Assembly: GCA_900472295.1 (NCBI GenBank)
Contig: UCIA01000007.1
Coordinates: 189,686 to 253,685 of the forward strand
Direction: 5' to 3'
Source: Hyphomicrobiales bacterium
GTDB lineage: Bacteria > Pseudomonadota > Alphaproteobacteria > Rhizobiales > Rhizobiaceae
Length of the DNA stretch: 64,000 bases
Shown one piece after another: positions 53,818 to 63,376 of the stretch. Position 1 is the stretch's first letter. Each line of letters starts with the position of its first letter. Position numbers and translations under genes: made by a program. The notes under the pieces are model-generated. The model had not been told where the DNA came from. It did no database searches and saw only the letters and a list, made by a program, of their open reading frames with translations.

Positions 53818-55686
53818 ATGTGCGGAATAGCCGGCGTCTGGCGCAAGCGAAACCCGATCGACGCCAACGACCTGTCGGATGTCGCCGGCATGATGCAGGC
53901 GCTGGTGCATCGCGGCCCCGACGATCACGACAGCTGGCACAACAAGCGGCTGGCCCTCGGACACCGCCGGCTGAGCATCATCGACCCCTCGCCCGCCGCC
54001 CGCGAACCGATGCTGACCGCATCCGGCGAGGGTGTCCTCGTCTATAATGGCGAGGTATACAATTACCGCGCGTTGCGCGAAACGCTGCAAGCGCAAGGCG
54101 TCGCCTTTCGCACCGTCTGCGATGCCGAAGTGGTGCTCGAAGCCCTGCACCATTGGGGTCCTGAGAAGGCGGTGCCGCTGTTCGACGGCATGTTTTCCTT
54201 CGCCTATTTCGACGCCCGCAACAATGCGCTGTGGCTCGCCCGCGATCGTCTCGGCATCAAGCCGATGTCGGTGGCCGATACGCCGGAGCGGATCGTGTTT
54301 GCCTCGGAAGACAAGGCGATCCTTGTCTGCAACGGTTTTCCACGCGACATCGACAGGCGCGAGATGACCTTGCGACTGGCCTGGCAAAGCCGTGATTCCA
54401 GCTACAGCCTGTTCGACCGCATCGAGCGGCTGCCGCCCGCCGGCCTGTGGAAGATCACCGATGACGGCATCGAGAAGCGCCGCTTCTGGCATGTGCTGGA
54501 CGTGCTGGACACCGCACGCATCACCGGCGACGTATCCTCGGACGCACAGCATATGGCGACGCTGGAGGCGCTGCTCGTGGACAGCGTCGGGCTTCACTGC
54601 ATCGCCGATGCCGGCGTTGCCACGGCTTGCAGCAGCGGCGTCGATTCCGGCTTGATCACCGCGCTGGCTAAGCGGTTCAGGCCGGAGCTCCACGGCTATG
54701 TCGTCGACCCCCAGCTCGGCCACAGCGAGGTCGAGGACGCCGAACGCACCGGCCGCCATGTCGGCGTGCCCTTGCGCCGGGTGCCGGTCGACAGGAACCG
54801 GTTCTTCGAACTTTGGCCGAAGGTCATCTGGCATCTGGAGAGCGATGGCTGGCACGCCAGCCATGTCGCGCTGCTGGCGCTTGCCGAACAATGCCGGGCC
54901 GACGGCATTAAGGTGCTGCTGACCGGTGAAGGCGCCGATGAATTGTTTGGCGGCTATGCCTTGCAGGCCTCGAGCATGAAGATGTGGCGCGACTGGTCTT
55001 GGCCCCGGCGGCTGTTGCATTCGAAGCGCTCGCTCGACCGGAGATTCGAACATCAGCGCCGTGCCCCCTACAGGCTCTCGGCCGGAGCCGGGTCGACGAA
55101 GGACCGCAGCATGGTCCTCCGCGCTTTGTCGCCGGAGCTGAACTTCCTGCAGACCGAGATCTTCGATCGCCTCGACCCGGTGACCCCGCCTGGCGATCGC
55201 GCGTTCCTCGGAAGCTGCCTCTATGATCTCTATTCGCATCTGCAGGACCTGCTGCACCGGCACGACCGGCTGAGCATGGCGGCGTCCGTGGAGCTCCGGG
55301 TGCCGTTTCTGGAAAACCGGCTGATCGACTTTGCGATCCATCTCCCGAGGCGGCAGAAATACCGCGACAAGACTGGAAAGTGGCTTTTGCGGCAGGTCGC
55401 GCAAAAGCATATCCCGCGCCAGAATGTCCAGGCGCGCAAGATCGGTTTCGCTATGTCGTCGCAATTCTCGGCCGGCACGGAGACCTTGCTGCGCGGCGGG
55501 CTGCTGCGCGACGCGCTGAAATGGCCCGCCGCGAATGTGGAGGACATGATCCAGTTCGCGCGGCGCGAGGAACCGTCCAGGCTGCGGCTTGTCGGTATGG
55601 AGCTCTTCCTGCGCCTTCACGCTGGCGGCGAGACCATGGGCACGCTCACCGAAGCGTTGTATGCCGCCGCCCAGGACAGAAGCTGA
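53818..55686 (+). CDS. asnB: Asparagine synthase (glutamine-hydrolysing)
   Basis: A 622-residue two-domain enzyme. The N-terminal class II glutaminase has nucleophile Cys2 (MCGIAGVW), ALVHRGPDDHDSW, LGHRRLSIIDPS and YNGEVYNYRALR. The synthetase domain carries the PP-loop CSSGVDSGLITAL and later RHDRLSMAASVELRVPFLEN. It converts aspartate and glutamine to asparagine, or amidates another carboxylate. It lies between fliQ and an MFS exporter, with no exosortase, NAGGN or other specialised partner gene visible, so the general role is preferred. Confidence 0.88.
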   Translation: MCGIAGVWRKRNPIDANDLSDVAGMMQALVHRGPDDHDSWHNKRLALGHRRLSIIDPSPAAREPMLTASGEGVLVYNGEVYNYRALRETLQAQGVAFRTVCDAEVVLEALHHWGPEKAVPLFDGMFSFAYFDARNNALWLARDRLGIKPMSVADTPERIVFASEDKAILVCNGFPRDIDRREMTLRLAWQSRDSSYSLFDRIERLPPAGLWKITDDGIEKRRFWHVLDVLDTARITGDVSSDAQHMATLEALLVDSVGLHCIADAGVATACSSGVDSGLITALAKRFRPELHGYVVDPQLGHSEVEDAERTGRHVGVPLRRVPVDRNRFFELWPKVIWHLESDGWHASHVALLALAEQCRADGIKVLLTGEGADELFGGYALQASSMKMWRDWSWPRRLLHSKRSLDRRFEHQRRAPYRLSAGAGSTKDRSMVLRALSPELNFLQTEIFDRLDPVTPPGDRAFLGSCLYDLYSHLQDLLHRHDRLSMAASVELRVPFLENRLIDFAIHLPRRQKYRDKTGKWLLRQVAQKHIPRQNVQARKIGFAMSSQFSAGTETLLRGGLLRDALKWPAANVEDMIQFARREEPSRLRLVGMELFLRLHAGGETMGTLTEALYAAAQDRS

Positions 55687-55905
55687 CCTCCACCGCAAGG
55701 CAGCTCGCGCGTGGACCAACGAGAACCTTGCTCTGGGTAGCGGACCCTTGCCGGCTGACGTATTTTCGCCTTGCTATCCTGTTGTTGGACCATGATGTTT
55801 TTCGAAGGCGCGTTCGCCCTTTTGGATGTCGTGCTCTATTTCAAGCGGATGCCCTGATTGTCGTCTCGGCGGACGAAACCAGCGCATGAAAATGGGACAG
55901 GTCTG

Positions 55906-57549
55906 ATGATCGATGACGAGCCGGACAGCGAACGCGTTTCGGCGCTGGCGCCGTTTCGGCACGGCATTTTCCGCGCCGTCTGGTCGGCCAGCCTGGTGTC
56001 GAATTTCGGTGGCCTGATCCAGGGCGTCGGCGCCGCCTGGATGATGACCACCATCGCCACCTCGCCCTATCAGGTGGCGCTGGTCCAGGCTTCGGCCACT
56101 TTGCCGATCATGCTGTTTGCGCTCGTTGCCGGCGCCATTGCCGACAGCTTCAACCGGCGCAAGGTGATGCTGATCGCCCAGATCTTCATGCTGGTCATCT
56201 CGGCGCTTCTAACGCTGTTCACCTGGAACGGCTGGATGACGCCGTGGACGCTGCTTGCCTTCACCTTCCTGATCGACAGCGGCACGGCGCTCAACAACCC
56301 GTCCTGGCAGGCATCGGTCGGCGACATGGTGCCGCGCAACAAGCTGCCGGCGGCCGTTGCGCTCAATTCGCTCGGCTTCAACCTGACCCGCAGCGTCGGC
56401 CCGGCGATCGGCGGCATAATCGTTGCCGCCGCGGGTGCGGCGGCAGCTTTTGCCGCCAATGCGCTGAGCTATATCGGCCTCATCATCGTGCTCTTCCGCT
56501 GGAAGCCGGAGCTGCCGGTCTCGACACTGCCGCGCGAGACGCTGGGAGCGGCGATGGGCGCCGGCCTGCGCTATGTCGCCATGTCGCCCAACATCGGCAA
56601 GGTGCTGGTCAGAGGCCTGGCCTTCGGCTTCAGCGCCGGCGCTGTGCTGGCGCTGCTGCCACTGGTGGCGCGCGACGTCGTCAAGGGTGACGCCTTGACC
56701 TACGGCATCATGCTTGGTGCCTTCGGCATCGGCGCCGTTGGCGGCGCGCTGATCAGTGTGCGTCTGCGGCAATTGCTGTCCAGCGAGACGATGGTGCGCA
56801 TGGCCTTTGCCGGCTTCGCTGTCTGCGCCTTCAACGCCGCCATCAGCCACAATGCCTGGCAGACGTCGGCGGGCCTGCTCATCGGCGGCGCCTGCTGGGT
56901 GATCGCGCTGTCGCATTTCAACGTCACCGTGCAGTTGTCGACGCCGCGCTGGGTGGTCGGCCGGGTGCTGTCGGTCTACCAGACGGCGACCTTCGGCGGC
57001 ATCGCGCTGGGCAGCTGGATCTGGGGCGTCGTCGCCGATGCGCACGGCGCCGAAACCGCGCTGATCGCGGCAGCCATCGCGATGCTCATCGGCGGCGCCA
57101 TCGGCTTCCTCCTGCCGCTGCCGCAGCAGGCTACGCTCAACCTCGATCCGCTCAACCGCTTCAAGGAGCCGCATCTCGGCCTCGATCTCAAGCCGCGCAG
57201 CGGCCCGATCGCCATCATGATCGAGTATGTCATTCGCGACGAGGACGTGCCCGAATTCCTCGCCACAATGGCCGAGCGCGGCCGCATCCGCCGCCGCGAC
57301 GGCGCCCGCAACTGGACGCTTGCGCGCGACCTCGAAAACCCATCCGTCTGGATCGAGCACTACCACACGCCGACATGGCTGGAGTACATCCGCCACAACC
57401 GGCGCGCCACCCATGCCGACGCCTTCGTCACCGAGCGGGTGCGGGCGCTGCACAGCGGCGACGAGCCGCCGCGCGTGCGCCGCCTGATCGAACGCCCGAC
57501 GACCGCCGGCACCGCGCTGGTCTCACCGAAGGGGCCGATCGACCACTGA
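55906..57549 (+). CDS. MFS exporter with C-terminal extension (MFS_3, EntS-like)
   Basis: About 547 residues. Ten to twelve membrane helices cover residues 15-410, starting FRAVWSASLVSNFGGLIQGV, and the family loop ADSFNRRKVMLIAQ follows helix 2-3. A soluble C-terminal region of about 120 residues (IMIEYVIRDEDVPEFLATMA; WIEHYHTPTWLEYIRHNRRA) resembles the appended domain of MFS_3 'transmembrane secretion effector' proteins. Substrates of such exporters include siderophores and drugs; none can be assigned here. An ATG at 55906 with GGGACAGG upstream is preferred to an in-frame TTG at 55858. Confidence 0.86.
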   Translation: MIDDEPDSERVSALAPFRHGIFRAVWSASLVSNFGGLIQGVGAAWMMTTIATSPYQVALVQASATLPIMLFALVAGAIADSFNRRKVMLIAQIFMLVISALLTLFTWNGWMTPWTLLAFTFLIDSGTALNNPSWQASVGDMVPRNKLPAAVALNSLGFNLTRSVGPAIGGIIVAAAGAAAAFAANALSYIGLIIVLFRWKPELPVSTLPRETLGAAMGAGLRYVAMSPNIGKVLVRGLAFGFSAGAVLALLPLVARDVVKGDALTYGIMLGAFGIGAVGGALISVRLRQLLSSETMVRMAFAGFAVCAFNAAISHNAWQTSAGLLIGGACWVIALSHFNVTVQLSTPRWVVGRVLSVYQTATFGGIALGSWIWGVVADAHGAETALIAAAIAMLIGGAIGFLLPLPQQATLNLDPLNRFKEPHLGLDLKPRSGPIAIMIEYVIRDEDVPEFLATMAERGRIRRRDGARNWTLARDLENPSVWIEHYHTPTWLEYIRHNRRATHADAFVTERVRALHSGDEPPRVRRLIERPTTAGTALVSPKGPIDH

Positions 57550-57573
57550 CTTCGTCAGGCCTGGTGACGCCTG

Positions 57574-57942
57574 TCAGCCGGCGCTCTGGATCATGTAGAG
57601 CTTGCGCGTCGTCTCGTGAATCCGCCATTCACCCTTCCAGCCCTGCGGCAGAACCAGCAAATCGCCCGGACCGAGTTCGCGCACCTCGCCATCAGCACGG
57701 CTCAGTTCCACCCGCCCCGAAATGATGTGGCAGATCTCTGAGGAGTCCGAACGATCGGCGGTGAAACGGCCGGGCGTGCATTCCCAGATGCCGATGTCGA
57801 CGGTTCCGTCCGGCGACTGGAAGAACGAGCGCACGGCCTCGACCTGATCTCCTTCGATGGAGGTCGGCTTGGGTGAGAATGCGCCGATCTCGGCCTTGGC
57901 GAGATCGTGGAAAGTCGAAAGGTCGATCAAGTCGGGCTCCAT
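57574..57942 (-). CDS. Small cupin protein (EutQ/DUF861-like)
   Basis: A 122-residue single-domain cupin. The beta-barrel motifs are around SSEICHIISGRVELSRADG and LGPGDLLVLPQGWKGEWRI, matching the Cupin_3 pattern, and a preceding strand reads GIWECTPGRFTADRSD. No signal peptide. It is the last gene of the leftward amine-uptake operon, about 100 bases behind the FAD oxidoreductase with an intergenic palindrome between them. A role in handling an amine or its oxidation product is inferred from context. Confidence 0.82.
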   Translation of the reverse strand: MEPDLIDLSTFHDLAKAEIGAFSPKPTSIEGDQVEAVRSFFQSPDGTVDIGIWECTPGRFTADRSDSSEICHIISGRVELSRADGEVRELGPGDLLVLPQGWKGEWRIHETTRKLYMIQSAG

Positions 57943-57950
57943 GGATGAGA

Positions 57951-57995
57951 GCAATTCCAGGAAAAAGTGTGCAGCGGTTTTCCGTCCGGAATTGC
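57951..57995. repeat. Mosaic palindromic intergenic repeat, copy C
   Basis: A 45-base imperfect palindrome bounded by GCAATTCC and GGAATTGC, with inner GGAAAA / TTTTCC and core AAGTGTGCAGCGG. It lies between the FAD oxidoreductase and the cupin gene, within the presumed operon. It shares its arms with copy B and its core with copy A. Confidence 0.8.
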
Positions 57996-58040
57996 GTGAA
58001 ACAAAACAAACTAGAGTGGTTCGGCAAACGCCGAGCCGCT

Positions 58041-59426
58041 CTAGTGGCCGGTGATGCTGTCGGCAATGGCCGCCAGCTTCGATGTGTGTGCAAGCCCTGC
58101 CGCCTCGCGGCGGTCGGCGACACTGTAAAGCTGGTACATCGAGTGCACGCCGAGCCAGCGGAAAGGTTCCGGTTCCCATGGCCGGACCTTGCGGTTGACC
58201 CAGGGCAGCTGCGTCAACTCGGTTTTTGCTCCGAGAACAAGATCGGCAAGCGTCCGCCCCGACAAGTTGGAGCTGGACACGCCGAGCCCGACATAGCCGC
58301 CGGCCCAGCCGATGCGGGTTGCGGGATCGAGGCCGACCGTCGTGCACCAGTCGCGCGGCACGCCGAGCACGCCGCACCAGGCATGGTCGATGCGGCATCC
58401 CTTGGTCTGCGGCAACAGCGTCGTCAGGATCGTGTGCAGCTGGTCGATCGTGGCTTGCTGCGTCTGGCCGTTGACGTCGGTGCGCGAGCCATAGCGGTAA
58501 GGCACGCCGCGTCCGCCCATGGTGATGCGGCCTTCGCGCGTGCGCTGCGCATAGCAATAGGCATGCGCGGCATTGCCGAGCAGCTCGTGCCCTTCCCAGC
58601 CGATATCGCGCCAGAGTTCAGGCGACAGCGGCTCGGTCACGATCTGGGCGCTGTTGAGCGCCAGCCAGGTCCGCTCCTCGCCGGGAATACCGGCTGTGAA
58701 CCCTTCAGTCGCGCGGATGATCGTCTCGGCCCGCACCGTGCCGCGGTCCGTCGTCACGCTGCCCGTGGCGATCGTGGTCACCGTCGTCTTCTCATAGATC
58801 GGCACGCCCAGCCGCTCGACGGCATCGGCCAGTCCGCGCACCAGCTTGGCCGGCTGCACCCGCGCCTGGCCATGGACGACGAAGCCGCCCATGACATTGC
58901 GGATGTTGATACGCGCGCGCGTCGCGGCTTCATCCAGCATCTCGACGCGGTTCGGATCGACATCCCACGAGCGGATCGTCTCGCATTCCTCGCGCACCCG
59001 TTCCATCTGCGCCGGATTGGTCGCCACCGTCAGATTGTCGACGCGGCGAATGTCTGCGTCGATGCCTTCCTCGGTCGCCACACGGATCACCTCATCGACG
59101 CAACCAGCCATCGCCGCCTGCATCGCCATCACGCCTTGCCGGCTCGATGTCTTGAGGTACTTTTCGCGCGACCAGCTGAAGCCGCCCGACAGCCAGCCGC
59201 CATTGCGGCCCGAGGCGCCGAAGCCAGCGAACTCGCGCTCGATGATGACGACCCGCAGCGATGGCCGCGCCTTCTTGAGATAGTAGGCGGTCCACAGGCC
59301 GGTATAGCCGGCGCCGACAATGGCGACATCGGCTTCGGTGTCGCCGGGCAAGGGCGGCCGAGGTGCAGGGATCGCCCCCAAATCCGCATACCAGAACGAT
59401 ATGTCGCCGTTGCGCTTGGCTTGCAT
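58041..59426 (-). CDS. FAD-dependent amine oxidoreductase (PuuB-like)
   Basis: A 461-residue DAO-family flavoenzyme. The dinucleotide motif is GAGYTG (residues 38-43) in DVAIVGAGYTGLWTAYYLKK. GFGASGRNGGWLSGGFSW is characteristic of gamma-glutamylputrescine oxidase-like proteins. A C-terminal FAD-contact region is GWAGGYVGLGVSSSNLSGRT. It probably oxidises an imported amine or its gamma-glutamyl derivative, giving aldehyde, ammonia and peroxide. It follows the ABC ATPase gene by 33 bases. No gamma-glutamylputrescine synthetase gene is visible in the window. Confidence 0.88.
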   Translation of the reverse strand: MQAKRNGDISFWYADLGAIPAPRPPLPGDTEADVAIVGAGYTGLWTAYYLKKARPSLRVVIIEREFAGFGASGRNGGWLSGGFSWSREKYLKTSSRQGVMAMQAAMAGCVDEVIRVATEEGIDADIRRVDNLTVATNPAQMERVREECETIRSWDVDPNRVEMLDEAATRARINIRNVMGGFVVHGQARVQPAKLVRGLADAVERLGVPIYEKTTVTTIATGSVTTDRGTVRAETIIRATEGFTAGIPGEERTWLALNSAQIVTEPLSPELWRDIGWEGHELLGNAAHAYCYAQRTREGRITMGGRGVPYRYGSRTDVNGQTQQATIDQLHTILTTLLPQTKGCRIDHAWCGVLGVPRDWCTTVGLDPATRIGWAGGYVGLGVSSSNLSGRTLADLVLGAKTELTQLPWVNRKVRPWEPEPFRWLGVHSMYQLYSVADRREAAGLAHTSKLAAIADSITGH

Positions 59427-59459
59427 GGAAATGACTTTCAGATGGATCAGGCCAGAGGG

Positions 59460-60572
59460 TCAGGTAAGGGTTGTGTCGGCGCTTGCGTCGTCGGCGAGCA
59501 ACGTGGCGTCGCTGCCGTCGAAACAAAGCTCGACCTTGTCGCCGAGGCCAAAACTTTCGCCGGTCAGCGGCGAGCGCACGATTGCCGCGGAACCGTCGGC
59601 AAGCTTTACTTCGTATTTCGATTCCGAGCCGAGATAGATGGCCTCCCCGATCGTCCCCGACAGGCGGTTACCGCCCGAAGCACTTTGGCCGGGCCGGCGC
59701 AGACTGAGCTTTTCGGGACGCAGCAGCATTACCGGGCTGGCCTCGCCCGATAGCTTGCGCGGCGCCGTCACCGTCTCGCCGGCGATGCTCAGCGCGGTGC
59801 TGTTGCCATCGCTTCGCGCCTCGCCGCGCAGCACGGTGGAATCGCCGATGAAGCGGCCGACGAAAAGCGTCGCCGGCTCGTCATAGAGCTGGCGGCCGGT
59901 GCCAACCTGCTCGATGCGCCCGCGATTGAACACGGCGATGCGGTCCGACAGCATCAGCGCCTCTTCCTGATCGTGCGTGACATAGACGAAGGTGGTGCCG
60001 AGTTCGCGGTGGATGCGCTTGATCTCGAGCTGCAGCCATTCGCGCAGCTTCTTGTCAAGCGCGCCGAGGGGCTCGTCCATCAGAAGCAGCGGCGGGTCGA
60101 AAACAATGGCGCGGGCGAGCGCCACGCGCTGCTGCTGGCCGCCCGACAATTCGCTGGGATAGCGGTGTGCGAAGTCGCCCATCTTGACCATGTCGAGCGC
60201 CCGCGCCACACGCGCTTCTCGCGTCGCCTTGTCGACGCCGCGCAATGTGAGCGGATAGGCGACATTGCGGCCGACGCTCATATGCGGGAACAGCGCATAG
60301 TGCTGGAAGACGACGCCGATGTTGCGTTTGTGCGCCGGCACGCCGACGACGCTTTTCTCTCCGACCAGCAGCTTGCCGCTGGTCACGTCGGTGAAACCGG
60401 CGATGACATTGAGCGTCGTCGTCTTGCCCGAGCCGCTCGGCCCGAGCAACGTCATGAACTCACCGGGCTCGATGCGCAGCGACACGCCGTCCAGCGCCTT
60501 GAAGCCGCCATAGGCCTTGCTGATCGCTTCCAGATCGATCGCCGCGCCCCTGCTCGCCTGCACCGGATTCAT
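59460..60572 (-). CDS. Polyamine-type ABC transporter ATPase, second system
   Basis: A 370-residue PotA-like ATPase: Walker A GPSGSGKTT, signature [20 protein letters not shown], Walker B LLLMDEPLGALDKKLRE and a C-terminal TOBE domain. The start overlaps the stop codon of the upstream permease (ATGA). It is distinct from the ATPase of the first polyamine-type system at 10341. It powers the importer encoded by the next three upstream genes. Confidence 0.92.
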   Translation of the reverse strand: MNPVQASRGAAIDLEAISKAYGGFKALDGVSLRIEPGEFMTLLGPSGSGKTTTLNVIAGFTDVTSGKLLVGEKSVVGVPAHKRNIGVVFQHYALFPHMSVGRNVAYPLTLRGVDKATREARVARALDMVKMGDFAHRYPSELSGGQQQRVALARAIVFDPPLLLMDEPLGALDKKLREWLQLEIKRIHRELGTTFVYVTHDQEEALMLSDRIAVFNRGRIEQVGTGRQLYDEPATLFVGRFIGDSTVLRGEARSDGNSTALSIAGETVTAPRKLSGEASPVMLLRPEKLSLRRPGQSASGGNRLSGTIGEAIYLGSESKYEVKLADGSAAIVRSPLTGESFGLGDKVELCFDGSDATLLADDASADTTLT

Positions 60573-61366
60573 GGACGTCCTTTCCGCTCACGGCCAAGAA
60601 GAAGCATGCCGCCGCCGATCAGGATCGTGGTGGCGAAAAGCAGGATGGTGCCGACAGCCGCGACCGTCGGGTCGGCGTCGCGCGTGATCGAGGCAAAAAT
60701 CTGCACCGGCAATGTCTTGAGATAGGGGTTGGTGATGAACAGCGACACGACGATTTCGTCGAAGGACGTGGCGAAGGCAAACAGCAGGCCGGACAACACG
60801 CCGGGCGCAATCAGCGGCAGCGTCACCGTGCGAAACGTGGTCAGTGCTCCGGCGCCCAGGCTCGCAGCGGCCGTCTCCAGCCGGCGGTCGAACACTTCGA
60901 GACTGGCCGAGACGGCGATCAGCACGAAGGGCAGCGCAAGGATGGTGTGGGCAAGCACGAAGCCGATCAGCGTGCCGACAAGCTGGGTGTCGAGATAGAC
61001 GGCGTAGATGCCGATCGCCAGCACCACACCCGGCACCACCATCGGCGTCAGCATCAGCATGCGCAAAAGGTTGGCCGGGCGCGCCTTCATGCGGTCGAGG
61101 CCGAACGCGGCAAGCGTGCCGAGCACCGTCGCCAGCACCGCCACGATCGAAGCGACCTTCAGCGAATTGAGGAAGGCGTTCGACCAGTCCGGATTGGTGG
61201 CGAAATTCTGGTACCACTGCCAGGAGAAGCCCTGCGGCGGAAACGCCAGCGACTTGTTCTCGTTGAACGACATTGGCACCACGACCAGCGTCGGCGCCAC
61301 CAGCCATATCGCCACCAGCAGGCAGACGAGGCCGAGAAGAACGCGGGTGAGCGGCTTCATTTCCAT
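60569..61366 (-). CDS. Polyamine-type ABC transporter permease (PotC-like), second system
   Basis: A 265-residue permease with six membrane helices and an EAA-like loop in ETAAASLGAGALTTFRTVTL. I chose the ATG at 61366, which overlaps the stop codon of the preceding permease gene by one base (TGATG). It overlaps the ATPase gene by four bases. Confidence 0.9.
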   Translation of the reverse strand: MEMKPLTRVLLGLVCLLVAIWLVAPTLVVVPMSFNENKSLAFPPQGFSWQWYQNFATNPDWSNAFLNSLKVASIVAVLATVLGTLAAFGLDRMKARPANLLRMLMLTPMVVPGVVLAIGIYAVYLDTQLVGTLIGFVLAHTILALPFVLIAVSASLEVFDRRLETAAASLGAGALTTFRTVTLPLIAPGVLSGLLFAFATSFDEIVVSLFITNPYLKTLPVQIFASITRDADPTVAAVGTILLFATTILIGGGMLLLGRERKGRP

Positions 61367-62238
61367 CAGTGCCGCCCCGCTTCCCGATGCCTGGACCGCA
61401 TCACCGGTGCAGCCAGCGCCAAGAGCACGAAGGTAGTGACCAGCAGCACCACGCCCATGGCGCCGCCCCTGCCCCATTGCAGCAGGCTCAGCACCTGCGT
61501 CTGCACCAGCGTCGACAGCATGGTCGAGCGCGGTCCGCCAAGCAGCGCCGGCGTGATGTAGAAGCCGAGCGACAGGATGAAGACGATGATCGCGCCGGCA
61601 TAGACACCGGGCAATGACAGCGGCAGATAGACGGTCAAGAACGCGCGCGACGGCCGAGCGCCCAAGCTCTGCGCCGCGCGCATCAGCCTCAGATCAATAC
61701 CCTTCATGACGGAGTAGAGCGGCAGGATCATGAACGGCAACAGCACCTGCGCCATGCCGATGACGACGCCCGTCTGGGTGCGGATCAGCTTGACGCCGCT
61801 GAACCCGACCCCGCGCAGCAGCGAATTGATGACGCCGGAATCCTGCAGCAGGATCACCCAGGACAGCGTGCGCACCACGCCGCTGACCCAGAACGGGATC
61901 AGCACGCAAAGCACCAGCACCAGTCGCACGCGCGGCCCGACCGCGGTCATCAGATAGGCATAGGGATAGGCCGCAATGACGCAGACCAGCGTCACCCAGG
62001 CCGAAATGACAAAAGTCCGCTGCAGCACCGTCAGGTTCACCGGCGCGCCGAAGAACCAGGCATAGTTCTGCAGGCCCCATTCAGGCTCCGACAGGCTGCG
62101 CAGCACAATGGTGAGCAGCGGATAGCCTATCACCGCGACAAGCAGGATGAGCGCCGGCGCCGTGAGCGCGAACGGCCGCCATGCCTTGCCCGGCCGCTGA
62201 TCGGCGGCGGGTGGGGCGATGGGGTCGGACGCGCTCAC
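61366..62238 (-). CDS. Polyamine-type ABC transporter permease (PotB-like), second system
   Basis: A 290-residue permease starting at GTG (62238). The first helix is FALTAPALILLVAVIGYPLL and the EAA-like loop is AAQSLGARPSRAFLTVYLPL. It pairs with the PotC-like permease encoded next and sits 22 bases behind the solute-binding protein gene. Confidence 0.9.
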   Translation of the reverse strand: MSASDPIAPPAADQRPGKAWRPFALTAPALILLVAVIGYPLLTIVLRSLSEPEWGLQNYAWFFGAPVNLTVLQRTFVISAWVTLVCVIAAYPYAYLMTAVGPRVRLVLVLCVLIPFWVSGVVRTLSWVILLQDSGVINSLLRGVGFSGVKLIRTQTGVVIGMAQVLLPFMILPLYSVMKGIDLRLMRAAQSLGARPSRAFLTVYLPLSLPGVYAGAIIVFILSLGFYITPALLGGPRSTMLSTLVQTQVLSLLQWGRGGAMGVVLLVTTFVLLALAAPVMRSRHREAGRH

Positions 62239-62260
62239 GGTCGGCCTCTCACTTGGCTGT

Positions 62261-63337
62261 TCAGTTGCCGGCCATCAGCGCCGACCACTTCTCCTGCGCC
62301 ACCGGGAAGTTCTCGACCCAGAACTTGATGTTCTGCTGGTAGCCCTGTTTCTGGCGCTCGGGCGTGTTGGTCAGGAAGGCGGTGACGGAAGCATCGACCT
62401 TGGGCTGCGCGTCATTGTTGATCGGCGTATAAGAAGTCTGCTGCGCCAGGATTTCCTGTGCGCCCTTGCCGAGATAGGCATTGAGCAGCGCATAGGCGGC
62501 ATCCGTATCCTTGACGCCGACTGGAATGGTCATCTGGTCCATCACCACCAGCCAGTCCTGCCAGGCCGGGGTGTATTTGGCGCCGTTCTTCACCGCCGTC
62601 ATGGCGCGGCCCGTCCACATCATCACCATGTCGGCTTCGCCGGACTCGGCGAGCTGCTGCGATTCAGCGCCGGTCTTCCAGTAGATCGTATCGGGACCGA
62701 GCTTGCGGATCACGTCGATGGCCTTGTCGATGTCGGCCACCGTCATCGCCTTCGGGTCGCCGCCCGACACCTTCAACGCCTGCTCCAGCAGGCCGCCGGT
62801 CGGATCGCCCGAACCGTCGAGCGCGCGTGTGCCGGGGAACTTTTCCGTGTTGAAGAAGTCGGCCCAGTCCTTCGGCGGATTGTCCTTGTACTTCTCGGTG
62901 TTGTACATCAGCACGACGCCGTAATTCATCGCCGGCACCGAGCATTCGCCGACCTGGCCCTCGGGCACTTTCGAGATGTCGAGCTTGGTAAAATCGAGCT
63001 TCTGGAACAGCTTGCCGCAATAGACGTAGGGCGGCAAATCGGCGGTGTCGACGACATCCCAGGTGACGTTGCCGGATTCGACCTGCGCCTGCAGCTTGGC
63101 GATCTCGGTCGGGCCGTCATTGAGCAGCGTGACGCCGGACTTCTCGACGAACTCTTTCAGCGCGGCGGCCTGGCCGTCCTGGTAGATGCCGCCATAGGAG
63201 ACGAGCGTCAGCGTCTTGCCCTTGAGCGAGCCTTCCTTGACCTCGCCGGCGATTGGCTTTTCCTGCGCCATCGCAGCGGTTGCCATAACGCCGAGCGCCA
63301 GCACGGCGCCAAGGCCCAGATGTCTTGATTTCAGCAT
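62261..63337 (-). CDS. Polyamine-type solute-binding protein, second system
   Basis: A periplasmic receptor of about 358 residues. The signal peptide (ending MATAAMAQ) precedes KGKTLTLVSYGGIYQDGQAA, a PotD/PotF-like opening. GVVLMYNTEKYKDNPPKDWA and AALYQ-type acidic patches are found further in. The ATG at 63337 has GGGAG ten bases upstream; an ATG 10 codons earlier is less likely. It is the first transporter gene of the operon behind the XRE-cupin regulator. The ligand is probably putrescine-like, but other small cations are possible. Confidence 0.88.
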   Translation of the reverse strand: MLKSRHLGLGAVLALGVMATAAMAQEKPIAGEVKEGSLKGKTLTLVSYGGIYQDGQAAALKEFVEKSGVTLLNDGPTEIAKLQAQVESGNVTWDVVDTADLPPYVYCGKLFQKLDFTKLDISKVPEGQVGECSVPAMNYGVVLMYNTEKYKDNPPKDWADFFNTEKFPGTRALDGSGDPTGGLLEQALKVSGGDPKAMTVADIDKAIDVIRKLGPDTIYWKTGAESQQLAESGEADMVMMWTGRAMTAVKNGAKYTPAWQDWLVVMDQMTIPVGVKDTDAAYALLNAYLGKGAQEILAQQTSYTPINNDAQPKVDASVTAFLTNTPERQKQGYQQNIKFWVENFPVAQEKWSALMAGN

Positions 63338-63376
63338 GATTGTTGTTCTCCCATTTGTGACCCGCATGGATTGAAC

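Noticed and set aside
53308-55719. An 803-codon open frame on the minus strand opposite flgD, fliQ and asnB
   Set aside because: Antisense to three clear genes, with no domain or ribosome binding site; it spans two unrelated loci.
57873-59753. A 626-codon open frame antisense to the FAD oxidoreductase
   Set aside because: Mirrors a protein with an intact FAD motif; no independent support.
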